From the NCBI RefSeq assembly GCF_025685545.1, contig NZ_JAGSYC010000024.1:372001-436000 (forward strand): 64,000 bases of DNA. The letters are read 5' to 3'. Positions 25,605 through 35,582 of this stretch are shown in pieces. How positions within the stretch are numbered: position 1 is the stretch's first letter; every line of letters begins with the position of its first letter. The DNA is from Granulicella paludicola (GTDB taxonomy: Bacteria > Acidobacteriota > Terriglobia > Terriglobales > Acidobacteriaceae). The notes beneath the pieces were generated by a model. That model ran no database searches and had not been told where the DNA came from. It was given only the letters and a program-made list of their open reading frames with translations. Position numbers and translations under genes: made by a program.

Positions 25605-27005
25605 GTGAACAGACAGGATTTGCGGAGAATTACGCAAACGGGAGCGCTGCTGCTGGTGACAGTAGCGCTCTGCCCTCTTTTGAAAGCTCAAGGTGTCGAC
25701 GAAGTCCTGAGCCGTAGGGGTGCTGCTTTCACTGGCGTGTATCGCAATCTTTTGAAAGAGCGCGGACACAGCTATGCAGAGATTGATGCGCGGCTGACGA
25801 CCACTTTTCAGCAGCTCTTTCATGGAGACCCGCAGACGCAGGCCATCTACTATGGCGTGGGTTCCAATCAGAATGGCGCACTTGCTTATGTGACGGATGT
25901 GGCTAACCATGACGCACGTACAGAGGGCATGAGTTACGGCATGATGGTCGCGGTTCAGACGAACCACAAAGCTGAGTTTGATGCTCTTTGGAACTGGGCC
26001 AATACCTACATGCTCATCACCGACCCGAATAATCCATCGGTGGGCTATTTCGCCTGGTCTATGAATGTCGATGGAACGCCTCGATCCGATTCGCCCGCGC
26101 CAGATGGAGAAGAATACTTTGCGATGAGCCTCTACTTTGCGGCAAATCGTTGGGGCAATGGCAAGGGGATCTATGACTATCGTGCGCAGGCTGATCGCAT
26201 CCTCCACGAGATGCGTCATCATAAGGTGCAGACTGGCACGGCGCCATTCCGGATTCATCCTCAGGATGAGCCCTTTGAGCCGAAGCGCCGAGTCGATCCA
26301 ACCACGCGCACTTCTGTGCGGATAGCCAAGGTCGGTCCTATGGTGAATGAAGAGTTTTCCATGATCGATTTCGTCCCATCTTTTCCTGCCAACGGCTTCA
26401 GCGACCCGAGCTACCATCTACCCGCGTTTTACGAATTGTGGGCTCGATGGGGGCCTGTGGAGGATCGTGTGTTTTGGGCACGTGCTGCTAAAGCAAGTCG
26501 CCAGTATTTCGCCTTGGTAACAAATGCTGCTACGGGACTTTCTCCGGACTATAGCAACTTCGATGGATCGCCCAAGCTGACTCCATTCAACCCGCACTCG
26601 GGCGACTTCTCGTACGATTCTTGGCGTGTTGTCAGCAACTGGTCGGTAGACCAGAGTTGGTGGGCATCCGATCCGCAAGCACGTGCGTTGAGCGACCATA
26701 TTCAGGGGTTTCTGTTCAAGCAGGGGATTGATACCTTCTCCGATCAGTACACGCTGGATGGCAAACCGCTCTCAACTCGTCACTCGACAGGAATGGTTGC
26801 GACGAACGCAGTGGGTAGCCTCGCGGCTACGTCTGGACCTATTGCCAGCGCTTTCGTTGATGAACTTTGGAACACCCCGGTTCCGAGCGGCGAGCAGCGC
26901 TACTACGATGGCCTGCTGTATATGATGAGCTTGCTTCATACCTCGGGTCAGTTCCGCGTCTGGGGACCGGTAATAGCGAAGCAGCGGGAAGGCCATGCGC
27001 GATGA
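25605..27005 (+). CDS. GH8 glycosidase, likely exo-oligoxylanase
   Basis: Glycoside hydrolase family 8 protein of 466 residues with an (alpha/alpha)6 barrel. Segments DARTEGMSYGMMVAVQTNHK and EFDALWNWANTYM match the GH8 signature with its acid Glu. It has a signal-like segment (GALLLVTVALCPLLKAQ) and so is probably periplasmic. Its size and sequence resemble reducing-end xylose-releasing exo-oligoxylanase (Rex) more than endoglucanase. GTG start with GAGG six bases upstream. The stop overlaps the GH115 start (ATGA). Confidence 0.85.
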   Translation: MNRQDLRRITQTGALLLVTVALCPLLKAQGVDEVLSRRGAAFTGVYRNLLKERGHSYAEIDARLTTTFQQLFHGDPQTQAIYYGVGSNQNGALAYVTDVANHDARTEGMSYGMMVAVQTNHKAEFDALWNWANTYMLITDPNNPSVGYFAWSMNVDGTPRSDSPAPDGEEYFAMSLYFAANRWGNGKGIYDYRAQADRILHEMRHHKVQTGTAPFRIHPQDEPFEPKRRVDPTTRTSVRIAKVGPMVNEEFSMIDFVPSFPANGFSDPSYHLPAFYELWARWGPVEDRVFWARAAKASRQYFALVTNAATGLSPDYSNFDGSPKLTPFNPHSGDFSYDSWRVVSNWSVDQSWWASDPQARALSDHIQGFLFKQGIDTFSDQYTLDGKPLSTRHSTGMVATNAVGSLAATSGPIASAFVDELWNTPVPSGEQRYYDGLLYMMSLLHTSGQFRVWGPVIAKQREGHAR

Positions 27006-29860
27006 TGCACCGGTTTCTCACGGCGTGTCTGGCGTTTGGCATGGCCCATGCAACCGCCTATGCGCTCGGTGAGCCGCATCGTGTCTTCTTTACTGAACAC
27101 CCCGGTGCATTTGCTCTCGCAGATGGTTCCCATTTAGCGCCACTGTATGTCGATCAAGCAGACTGGCCTGGCGTTTCTCGGGCTGTCGCGAGTTTCGCGG
27201 ACGATCTTCATGCTGTCACCGGCGGGACTCCAGCCATTGTTCACGCATACCCAACGGAAGACTTCCTGCTTGTCGGCACGCTTGGTCATAGCGCTCTGAT
27301 AGACCAGCTGGTTGCGAAGGGCAAGCTCGACGTCTCTGCTATTCGTGGTCGTTGGGAGACGTCCATCACGCAGGTAGTTACCGATCCGTGTCCGGGAGTA
27401 CATCATGCTCTGGTCATCGCGGGCGCCGATAAGCGTGGAACGATCTTCGGCGTCTATTCTCTCTCTGAGCAGATAGGCGTTTCGCCGTGGAGTTGGTGGG
27501 CCGACGTCCGCATTCCACATCACGACGTACTTTCCGTGTCCCCTGGTCGTGATATCGCGAAGGAGCCTCGCGTGAAGTACCGCGGCATCTTTCTGAACGA
27601 CGAAGCACCGGCGCTCAGCGGCTGGGCGAAGGAAAAGTTTGGAGGGATCAACCACCTCTTCTACGAGCACGTGTTTGAGCTATTGCTACGGCTTCGCGCT
27701 AACTATCTTTGGCCGGCCATGTGGGACAACGCCTTCAATGAGGATGATCCCATCGATCCGAAGCTGGCCGATGAATATGGCATCGTGATGGGCACGAGCC
27801 ACCATGAACCTATGTTGCGCGCCCAACAGGAATGGAAACGTCACGGGACAGGACCATGGGATTACTCCACCAATGCAGCTGTTCTCGATGACTTCTGGGG
27901 TAAGGGAATCGAACGCAATCGTGAGTTTGAAAGCTCAATCACACTCGGCATGCGTGGAGATGGTGATATGGCCATGAGTGCCACCGCCAACACAGCGTTG
28001 CTGGAGAAGATCGTCGCAAGGCAACGAGAGATCATTGCCGCTAAGGCCGATCCCGCGATACGAAATCCGCAGATCTGGGCACTCTATAAAGAGGTGCAGA
28101 GCTATTACGAACAAGGTATGCGCGTGCCAGACGATGTGACCCTTTTATGGTGCGACGACAACTGGGGCAACCTTCGCAGACTGCCCACGGAGCAGGAGCG
28201 AAAACGCGCGGGTGGTGCCGGGATCTATTATCACTTCGACTATGTCGGCGACCCGCGCAACTACAAGTGGCTCCTTACCTACGATCTGCCGAAGATATGG
28301 GAGCAGATGCATCTTGCCGTCGAGTATGGTGCTGATCGCGTTTGGATCGTCAATGTAGGCGATCTCAAACCGATGGAGTTCCCCATCGAGTTTTTTCTGT
28401 CGATCGCGCGCGACCCCGACCGATGGAACAAAGATAATCTTGACGAATATACGCGATCCTGGGCGACACGAGAGTTCGGTTCTGAACACGCCGATGAGAT
28501 TGCGCGCCTCGTTACGCTCTACACGAAGTACAACGCTCGTCGCAAGCCAGAGATGCTTGAACCAACCACCTACAAGTTGAACCCCGGCGGTGAGGCGGAT
28601 CGGATAGAGAAGGATTGGAAGAGTCTGGCTGAGCGTGCCGAGCGGATCAACTCTGTCTTGCCACAGGAACAACGCGCCTCGTTCTTAGAATTAGTCCTCT
28701 ATCCGATCAAAGCATCGGCGACCGTGGGTGAAATGTACATTGCCGCAGGGCGGAACAACCTCTATGCTCGCGAAGGACGCGCCAGTGCCAACTTCTGGGC
28801 GGAAGAAACGCGGCGGCTTTTTACCGAAGATGCAGCTCTTTCGTCGGAGTACAACCATCTTCTCAACGGCAAGTGGAATCACATGATGGATCAAACCCAT
28901 ATCGGCTATACCTACTGGCAGGAGCCGCCAGTAAATGCAATGCCAGCCGTACAAGAGGTACAGGTGCCGGCGGAGTCAAAGATCGGCGTCTTCGTCGGCG
29001 ATCGGGAGCCCCGTCAAGGCGATCCGCCCATGGCACTGGGGGAGTTTGACAGTGTCAATCGGCAGCAGCGCATGCTTGATCTGGCTCCGATGAGTAGCAG
29101 TCCAGTGTCCTACGCCGTTAGTACGAATGCTCCGTGGATTCTTGTAAGTAGTCATTCAGGTGTGATCACACGGGATACGCCCTTAGCCGTTTCTATCGAC
29201 TGGTCGAAGGTATTGGTGGGTCTCAATCAGGGCACCCTCGTGGTCTCCTCGAGCAATAGTCAGGAGTTTTCCTTCACGATCGAAGCCAGACGTCTGGCTG
29301 CGAGCGTGACTGGTTTTGTAGAAGATGATGGGGTCGTGGCCATCGAGGCCGAGCACGCGACCCGGAATCGAGTAGTCAATGACATTGGTTGGCAAGTTTT
29401 GCCAGGCTTTGGCGAGACGATGTCCGGGGTGGAAGCTTTCCCGGTTACCGCCAAGCCAACCACCGGCCAAGCGAAGCCTTGTCTCGACTATGAAATAACC
29501 TTGCTTAAAGATGGCCGACGCACTCTTGAAGTCGTCCTGGCTCCTACCTTACCGTTCGCGCCCGACCACGGGCTAAGGTTCGCAGTGAGTCTCGACGAGG
29601 GGACTGAAAGAGTGGTGGATGCTGGGATGCGCGATACAACCAAAGCCTGGGAGGCGATGGTTGGGGATGGTGTGCAAAAAGTGGAGATTCCCCTAGGCGA
29701 CGTCTTCGCGGGGAAGCATACCCTACATGTCTGCCGAGTCGATCCCGGCGTTGTCCTTGAGCGCTTCCAGCTTTATGGGTCAACACGTCCTACGGAGTAT
29801 CTGGGGCGTCCTGAGAGTGCGCGCGCGGGGGAGAGCGTTTCGCGGCCGTTGGCACCATAG
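27002..29860 (+). CDS. GH115 alpha-glucuronidase
   Basis: Secreted 952-residue enzyme that removes (4-O-methyl-)glucuronic acid from xylan. Signal peptide 1-22 (LTACLAFGMAHATAYA). Family-typical stretches are KYRGIFLNDEAPALSGWA, NYLWPAMWDNAFNEDDP, GIVMGTSHHEPMLRAQQEW, VTLLWCDDNWGNLRRLPT and RVWIVNVGDLKPMEFPIEFF. The C-terminal third holds beta-sandwich modules (VAIEAEHATRN). The start ATG overlaps the GH8 stop by 4 bases; longer in-frame extensions upstream lie inside GH8. Confidence 0.93.
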   Translation: MMHRFLTACLAFGMAHATAYALGEPHRVFFTEHPGAFALADGSHLAPLYVDQADWPGVSRAVASFADDLHAVTGGTPAIVHAYPTEDFLLVGTLGHSALIDQLVAKGKLDVSAIRGRWETSITQVVTDPCPGVHHALVIAGADKRGTIFGVYSLSEQIGVSPWSWWADVRIPHHDVLSVSPGRDIAKEPRVKYRGIFLNDEAPALSGWAKEKFGGINHLFYEHVFELLLRLRANYLWPAMWDNAFNEDDPIDPKLADEYGIVMGTSHHEPMLRAQQEWKRHGTGPWDYSTNAAVLDDFWGKGIERNREFESSITLGMRGDGDMAMSATANTALLEKIVARQREIIAAKADPAIRNPQIWALYKEVQSYYEQGMRVPDDVTLLWCDDNWGNLRRLPTEQERKRAGGAGIYYHFDYVGDPRNYKWLLTYDLPKIWEQMHLAVEYGADRVWIVNVGDLKPMEFPIEFFLSIARDPDRWNKDNLDEYTRSWATREFGSEHADEIARLVTLYTKYNARRKPEMLEPTTYKLNPGGEADRIEKDWKSLAERAERINSVLPQEQRASFLELVLYPIKASATVGEMYIAAGRNNLYAREGRASANFWAEETRRLFTEDAALSSEYNHLLNGKWNHMMDQTHIGYTYWQEPPVNAMPAVQEVQVPAESKIGVFVGDREPRQGDPPMALGEFDSVNRQQRMLDLAPMSSSPVSYAVSTNAPWILVSSHSGVITRDTPLAVSIDWSKVLVGLNQGTLVVSSSNSQEFSFTIEARRLAASVTGFVEDDGVVAIEAEHATRNRVVNDIGWQVLPGFGETMSGVEAFPVTAKPTTGQAKPCLDYEITLLKDGRRTLEVVLAPTLPFAPDHGLRFAVSLDEGTERVVDAGMRDTTKAWEAMVGDGVQKVEIPLGDVFAGKHTLHVCRVDPGVVLERFQLYGSTRPTEYLGRPESARAGESVSRPLAP

Positions 29861-29883
29861 GGAATCTAAATGATGGGCTGCTT

Positions 29884-31149
29884 TTACTTGCGTTGCTTTC
29901 CATGTGCTGACCGGTAATATCCTGAGTGGCGTTGAAGAACGACGGCGGCCGCGCCCCGGAGCAGAGCAAGTTCGCCATCGCCGGTCGACATCAAGCGGGG
30001 GCCACCCTTCGTTAGAAGTCCAGCAGTGCATTCGCGCTCGATGATTTCGCGGGCAATGTTCCAGAACATGGTCACGTCGCCCGCGAAGAGGATGGCTTCG
30101 GGCGAGAGGGCTGCGTCTACCATGCGCAGGCCTCGACCAATGGCCTCCGCCTGCCGATGCAGAGCTCCAAGTGCAGCCTCATCCTGATTGAGGGCCAGCG
30201 TGATCAGTTCGTTCATCGTGATCTTGCCGCTTTCCGGTCTCAGTTCACTGTAGTATCTGAGCGCAGCACTGGACGACGCGAACATCTCCCAACACCCGTG
30301 CTTCCCGCAGCCGCAAAGCGGGCCGTTTGCGTCTACGCAAACGTGTCCAAATTCACCCGCGAGGCCATTGCGACCGGTGATAAGGCGTCCGCCAGCCAAC
30401 ACAGATGTTCCAAGACCCTCGGAGATCGCGATTAGGACAACATCGCGCATCCCATCAAGATGTCCGAACCACAGCTCTGAGAGCAGACACGCGTTGGCAT
30501 CATTCTCCAGCTCGACACGAAGCTTTAGCTTCTTGGAGAGTTCACCGCTGATGTCATAGTCGATCCATTTCAGGTTTGGCACCAGCACCAGTCGGTTCGT
30601 CTGCGGATCTACTCTTCCCGGTACGCTAAGCCCGACACCTTCAAAACTTTTGCCGGGGTGCTGTGAGCGTAGCTGGTTCATACCGACGGCGATGGCCTCT
30701 ACGCTCGACTTGACACTTGACGCGAGTGGCACAAGCAGGCGAGAGAGGAAGCGACCGTTCAGGTCGACGACGGCAAGCACCGCCTGCGTTGGTCGCACAT
30801 CGGCCACCAGCATAAGCAAGTCATCATTCAACAGCAGTTGGGTAGGGCGGCGTCCACGCGCGGTTCGAACCGTTGCGCTTTCTCTTATCCATCGCTCCTC
30901 TTTCAACTGCTCGACGATCGAAGAGACCGTACTTGGCTGAAGGCCTGATCGCCTGGCCAAATCAACGCGAGAGATGGGTTGGGCAGCCCGTATCTGCTCG
31001 AGTATCAAATCGCGATTGATGTCTCGGGTCAGTTCGCTGGACGCTACCTCGACGTACGCCAGTTCTCTGATCGCGCGCATCGGCGCCCGCTGATTTTTTT
31101 CGGGTCGTTCAGTCGGCGCTTTTCGTTGTTCTTTCGCTTTCACTGGCAC
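29884..31149 (-). CDS. ROK-family transcriptional regulator
   Basis: Repressor of the NagC/XylR type, about 421 residues from a GTG at 31149 (ATG 31080 is an alternative start). The N-terminal winged helix is clear: LILEQIRAAQPISRVDLARR then PSTVSSIVEQLKEERWI. The ROK domain keeps the zinc motif GHVCVDANGPLCGCGKHGCWE in residue order H..C.C..C, but the phosphate-binding DxGxT is replaced by DVRPT, so it should bind sugar without phosphorylating it. It converges on the GH115 gene and lies between the xyl operon and the TonB receptor gene, so it is the likely xylan/xylose-responsive regulator. Confidence 0.9.
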   Translation of the reverse strand: MPVKAKEQRKAPTERPEKNQRAPMRAIRELAYVEVASSELTRDINRDLILEQIRAAQPISRVDLARRSGLQPSTVSSIVEQLKEERWIRESATVRTARGRRPTQLLLNDDLLMLVADVRPTQAVLAVVDLNGRFLSRLLVPLASSVKSSVEAIAVGMNQLRSQHPGKSFEGVGLSVPGRVDPQTNRLVLVPNLKWIDYDISGELSKKLKLRVELENDANACLLSELWFGHLDGMRDVVLIAISEGLGTSVLAGGRLITGRNGLAGEFGHVCVDANGPLCGCGKHGCWEMFASSSAALRYYSELRPESGKITMNELITLALNQDEAALGALHRQAEAIGRGLRMVDAALSPEAILFAGDVTMFWNIAREIIERECTAGLLTKGGPRLMSTGDGELALLRGAAAVVLQRHSGYYRSAHGKQRK

Positions 31150-31274
31150 CTTGCGTGCATCTTCGGATCAAACTTCCGTGAGTTCAAAGATATCGCACTT
31201 CTTGTTGAAGGATTCAGAAGGCAGATAGATGTTGGTTTTGCTGGACATGCATTCTTTTCCCCGAACTTTTATTT

Positions 31275-31306
31275 GTTTCGCAGACCAAACTTTATGTCTG
31301 CCAAAC
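31275..31306. promoter_or_regulatory. 11-bp inverted repeat, candidate ROK operator
   Basis: GTTTCGCAGAC-N10-GTCTGCCAAAC: the arms match with one mismatch and their centres are about two helical turns apart. It lies 126 bases upstream of the ROK gene and 386 bases upstream of the TonB receptor gene, in the only regulatory region shared by both. Confidence 0.5.
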
Positions 31307-31497
31307 GGCAAGGCATGAGTATCTGCAGGAGTTTGCAAAAGGAATGGATATCAGGCCGAAACTCTAGAGGGAAAGCTAAGTACATATAAAATGAATATGT
31401 TAACAGCCTCAATCAGATGGTTGAGGCACCGTCTTGAAGGAAAGAAAGACCGTTGCCAATGCTCCTCGAATATATTTTTCGCTCACAAGAATAAGTA

Positions 31498-31527
31498 TTG
31501 ACAACAACCCTTCGCCGTATGTAAATA
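31498..31527 (+). promoter_or_regulatory. Sigma70-like promoter for the TonB receptor
   Basis: TTGACA (31498-31503), an 18-base spacer, and TAAATA (31522-31527). The flanks AAGTATT and AATACTT (31493-31499, 31524-31530) form an inverted repeat overlapping both elements. It lies 165 bases upstream of the receptor start; AGGAGA precedes that ATG. Confidence 0.45.
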
Positions 31528-31691
31528 CTTGTCCCGGTTACCTTCCTTGTTTTTCGTCGTTCTCTAATGGACTTTGCCTTGAGCCCATTCTGATCCGGAA
31601 ATCGAGCGTTCGAACCCAGCACGCGTTATCCCGGCGAAGTCCTGGAAACGCCTGCTGACTCAAAGAGCGAAGAAATGATTCAGGAGATGGC

Positions 31692-34600
31692 ATGCACACG
31701 AATCGACTCGACATTGCAATTGGCCAAGTGTTCCGCAAGACTTTATATACGCACCGTCAACCAGGTTTTCTAAGAGGAAGACTTTTCCGCCTTCCGGTAC
31801 CTTTCCTTGCGCTCCTCGCGATGATTTTCTGTGTGGCGAGTATGCACGGCCAGACCACGGCCCAACTGTCCGGCACGGTGACCGATCCTTCCGGCGCGTT
31901 CGTTCCGGGAGCCAAGGTGGTACTTGTCAACGAAGCTACGCAGGATACACGTGTCGTAACAACGAATAGCGCGGGAGTCTATGCGTTTCCTGCGCTTTTG
32001 CCTTCGACATACACGCTTCAGGTTTCTGCGAAGGGCTTCGATCCGAAAAACCTGACCGGCATCGAACTCCACGCCGGCGATCAGCGGACCGTAACCGCGT
32101 TTACTCTCACTCTCGGCACCGATACTCAGGTTGTATCGGTCGAAGCATCCAGTGAGATGATTCCCGTCGACAACGGCCAGCGTGAAGCTGTTCTCAGCGC
32201 CAAGGATATCGAGAATCTGGCGCTTCAAGGCCGCGATACGACGGAGCTGCTAAAGGTTCTTCCCGGCGCCACGACGACGTCTGGCGGCCTGACCCAGAAC
32301 AGCCCGTCGTTCAGTGATCTTAATGTTTCAGCGAATGAGAGTTCAATCGGTGGCGGTCTCAACATCAACGGCGTTCCGAACCGCGGTGGCACAGCTCTAC
32401 TCTCAGACGGCGTGAGCGTGCTTGACCCGGGCGACATGGCTGGCTCTCTTGGAATCATCAGCCCGGAGATGACGCAGGAGGTCAGCGTCCAAACCTCCAA
32501 CTTCGGAGCGTATCAGCAGAACGGTCCAGTCGTTGTAAGCGCGATCAGTAAGTCTGGAACCTCTCATCTCCACGGGGAAGGTTACTTCGATGCACGTAAC
32601 GATGCCCTGAATGCAAACAACTGGTACAACAATCACCAGGGTATTGCCAAAGCCGGAGCGCACTACTATTACCCTGGCGGCAACGTAGGTGGCCCCGTGC
32701 CTTTCACCCACAACAAACTGTTCCTTTGGGGTGGTTATGAACGCTTCCTGCAGAACACTGGTAGCGGGAGCATTCTGCAATCCTTCATTCCTTCTCCCGA
32801 GATGCTGAGCGGCGACTTTACAAGTGACAACGCAGACAACCGCGCTCTCTGCCCCGGCGGATTTACATCTACGGCAACGAACTGGTGCAACAACCTGAAT
32901 GGGACAATTCTGCCCGATGGAACGACTGTCACGAATGGCATCATTCCTTCTCAGTATCTTGATCCCGGTGCCAAGGCCCTCGCCGCTTTCTGGCCGAAGG
33001 CGAATACGAATCCGGCGTCCAACGGAAGCGGATACAACTACGTCCAGCCAATCAATAACACCAATAATGGCTGGATCTATCGCGCTCGGATGGATTACAA
33101 CCTGAGCGATAACGATAAGTTTTACGTTGCTTACCAGCAGGCGTACAGTCAGGAGCTCGCCCAGGGCAATGGAGCGCATATCTATTGGACACCTGGCAAC
33201 TCGATTCCGGCCCCAGGCGGCGGACTTGTCGGCAAGGTGTATACCAAGCAGATCTCCGGACACTTTGTTCACACCTTCAATGCTTCTACGACCAACGAAT
33301 TCATCGCTGCGTGGGGCTTCGGCAGCTTTCCCTTCGGCCCTCCGAACCAAGCAGCTGCGGATAAGAGCACTCTTGGTTACACCTATGGTTCTGTGTTCAA
33401 TGCGTCGCAGTTGATTCCGTCTTACAGCTCGGCCGGAAACCAGACTTTCCCTGATTTTTCGCAGGGAGACTGGTTCGAGCCGAATGGTTATTACCTTGTT
33501 CGTAAAGAAGTTCCAAGCTTCACGGATAACTTTACTAAGGTGTTCAGATCCCACACGATCAAGATCGGCGCCTACACGCAAAATACGGGCAATCTCCAAG
33601 GCAACGATGGTGTAAGTCCGAATGGCAGCATTTCAAGCTTCAGCGGCCAGCAGCCAAATATCATCACGGGTCGACAGGTGGGTTCACCGCAGAACCCTGT
33701 CGCTAACTTTGTCATCGGCGATGTCACCGGCTACTCAGAGAGCAATTCTGCTCCGGTAAGCGATATGGCCTACCAGAACACGGCGGTCTATATCGATGAC
33801 TCATGGAAGGCGAGCCGACGGCTCAGCATTGAAGTTGGTGCGCGCTTCGAACATGTCGGTCATTGGTACGATCGGCAGGGGACAGGTATGGCTGTCTTTA
33901 TCCCGAGCCGCGTCTTTTCCGATTACACCTCCGGCAAGATCGACCCAGGCTTCTACTGGCACGGAATCGATCCGTCAATTCCTCTAGGTGGTCAGCCGAA
34001 CCGCTTCGCGTTCGTGTCGCCTCGTCTCGGCATGTCCTACGATGTGTCCGGAAATGGCAACACGGTCATTCATGGAGGATGGGGTGTGTACCGCTTTGCC
34101 GGTCAGTACAACGACTATGCTTCTGCGCTCACGACAGCGCAGGCGGTGAAGACCTACAATCTACCCGGCCAGCGCAGCGTTCTGCTGTCGCAGATCTCTC
34201 AGTTGGCGGTACCAACCTGCACCAAGGCACCCTGCGGGATTACAGGCACGCAGACCGGCCTGGACGCTAATGATTATGGCGTGCCGATAACGTATGCCTA
34301 TAACCTGACAATCGATCACCGGTTCAAATGGAACACGTTGCTCGACGTCGCCTATGTTGGCAATACAAGTAGCCAGATTCTTGATGCCGGTGAAACGATT
34401 GAAGGCAGCAACTTCAACGCTTTAGCCGATAAGAATAAGACGCCCGTTGGCGCGTACTTCAAGCCCGATCCCATCACGGGTGTCATCTCTCTGAACCCAG
34501 AGAACCTTGGGACCAATCCAGATGGAACGAAGACGGGCAACGCTGCAGCCGACTATCGTCCCTACGGATATGCGTATGGAACCAACAGCGTCTATCAGCC

Positions 34601-35465
34601 ACAAAGCACAGACTACTCGAACTACAACGGCCTGCAAGTGGCTTACCTAAAGACTTCAGGTAAGTTGACGTTCGATTTCAACTTCACGTGGTCGAAGACG
34701 CTGGGCACAGCTCTGCAGGCAGATCCTTTCGTGCTGCGCCATAATTACGGCGTAGAGGCGATCGATCGTCCTTTTGTCTTCAACTCTTCCTATACGTATC
34801 AGGTTGGTAAGTTCAACCACGGGAACGAACTGGTACGTGGAGCTCTCAGTGGATGGACTATCTCTGGTATTTCGACATGGCAGGCGGGTGGTAGTTTGCT
34901 TGCACTGCTAGGTAATGGCGTGCCGAACTACGGCCTTACCGAAACCTATCAGAACATTCCTGCGGCAGCTGCCGCTAATGGAGTGACCTCTGGAATCGGA
35001 ACGGCAACGTACTTCGGAACCGATGCTCCAATCGCCATCCAACCAGTTCTTACTTGTAACCCGAACAAAGGACTTGCTTACTACCAGAGGCTTCAGCTCA
35101 AGTGCTTCTCGGCTCCAGCCGTGGGCACCAATGGCGGACAAGCTTACCCCTATATGAGCATGGCCTCGTTTTTTGACAATGATCTGGCTATCTACAAGTC
35201 TTTCCATGTAGTGAAGGCACAGAGCGTACAGGTTCGCTTTTCTGCCTTCAACTGGCTCAATCATCCATTACCGCAGTTCAGCTCCGCTAACCAGGTCACG
35301 CTCAAATACAACGTTGACTACAACTCCAAAGCGATCACGCTCAACCAATGTCCTGTTGGCAGCCCGAACTGCGGTGGTACCAGCCCTACCTTCGGATTCC
35401 TCGATTCGAAGACTCAAGGTCCGTACGAGCGCATCATCGAGCTGAACATCAAATACCTTTTCTAA
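31692..35465 (+). CDS. Oar-like TonB-dependent receptor
   Basis: Outer-membrane receptor of 1257 residues. A long N-region leads to a signal peptide (LPVPFLALLAMIFCVASMHGQ, about 34-54). A carboxypeptidase-regulatory-like domain follows (SGTVTDPSGAFVPGAKVVLV to VSAKGFD, about 58-115). The plug domain spans roughly 130-290 and the rest is beta-barrel, ending in an aromatic residue (LNIKYLF). This is the long Oar-type receptor expanded in Acidobacteriota. Its place in the xylan region suggests uptake of xylo- or arabinoxylo-oligosaccharides; no SusD partner is found. Confidence 0.9.
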   Translation: MHTNRLDIAIGQVFRKTLYTHRQPGFLRGRLFRLPVPFLALLAMIFCVASMHGQTTAQLSGTVTDPSGAFVPGAKVVLVNEATQDTRVVTTNSAGVYAFPALLPSTYTLQVSAKGFDPKNLTGIELHAGDQRTVTAFTLTLGTDTQVVSVEASSEMIPVDNGQREAVLSAKDIENLALQGRDTTELLKVLPGATTTSGGLTQNSPSFSDLNVSANESSIGGGLNINGVPNRGGTALLSDGVSVLDPGDMAGSLGIISPEMTQEVSVQTSNFGAYQQNGPVVVSAISKSGTSHLHGEGYFDARNDALNANNWYNNHQGIAKAGAHYYYPGGNVGGPVPFTHNKLFLWGGYERFLQNTGSGSILQSFIPSPEMLSGDFTSDNADNRALCPGGFTSTATNWCNNLNGTILPDGTTVTNGIIPSQYLDPGAKALAAFWPKANTNPASNGSGYNYVQPINNTNNGWIYRARMDYNLSDNDKFYVAYQQAYSQELAQGNGAHIYWTPGNSIPAPGGGLVGKVYTKQISGHFVHTFNASTTNEFIAAWGFGSFPFGPPNQAAADKSTLGYTYGSVFNASQLIPSYSSAGNQTFPDFSQGDWFEPNGYYLVRKEVPSFTDNFTKVFRSHTIKIGAYTQNTGNLQGNDGVSPNGSISSFSGQQPNIITGRQVGSPQNPVANFVIGDVTGYSESNSAPVSDMAYQNTAVYIDDSWKASRRLSIEVGARFEHVGHWYDRQGTGMAVFIPSRVFSDYTSGKIDPGFYWHGIDPSIPLGGQPNRFAFVSPRLGMSYDVSGNGNTVIHGGWGVYRFAGQYNDYASALTTAQAVKTYNLPGQRSVLLSQISQLAVPTCTKAPCGITGTQTGLDANDYGVPITYAYNLTIDHRFKWNTLLDVAYVGNTSSQILDAGETIEGSNFNALADKNKTPVGAYFKPDPITGVISLNPENLGTNPDGTKTGNAAADYRPYGYAYGTNSVYQPQSTDYSNYNGLQVAYLKTSGKLTFDFNFTWSKTLGTALQADPFVLRHNYGVEAIDRPFVFNSSYTYQVGKFNHGNELVRGALSGWTISGISTWQAGGSLLALLGNGVPNYGLTETYQNIPAAAAANGVTSGIGTATYFGTDAPIAIQPVLTCNPNKGLAYYQRLQLKCFSAPAVGTNGGQAYPYMSMASFFDNDLAIYKSFHVVKAQSVQVRFSAFNWLNHPLPQFSSANQVTLKYNVDYNSKAITLNQCPVGSPNCGGTSPTFGFLDSKTQGPYERIIELNIKYLF

Positions 35466-35582
35466 CGTTAGACTCCTCCCAGCCGGAGTGCGCATTCAGC
35501 GCGCTCCGGCTGTCTTTTGCCTATCACCTTTGTCTATCGACATCTACCGCTACGAACCTCTATGCTGCAGACGGATTGAAAC

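Noticed and set aside
25290..26417. 375-residue minus-strand frame over the GH8 gene
   Set aside because: The plus strand carries clear GH8 motifs; the antisense frame has none.
32403..33599. 398-residue minus-strand frame inside the TonB receptor gene
   Set aside because: Antisense shadow of a well-supported receptor; no domain or ribosome site.
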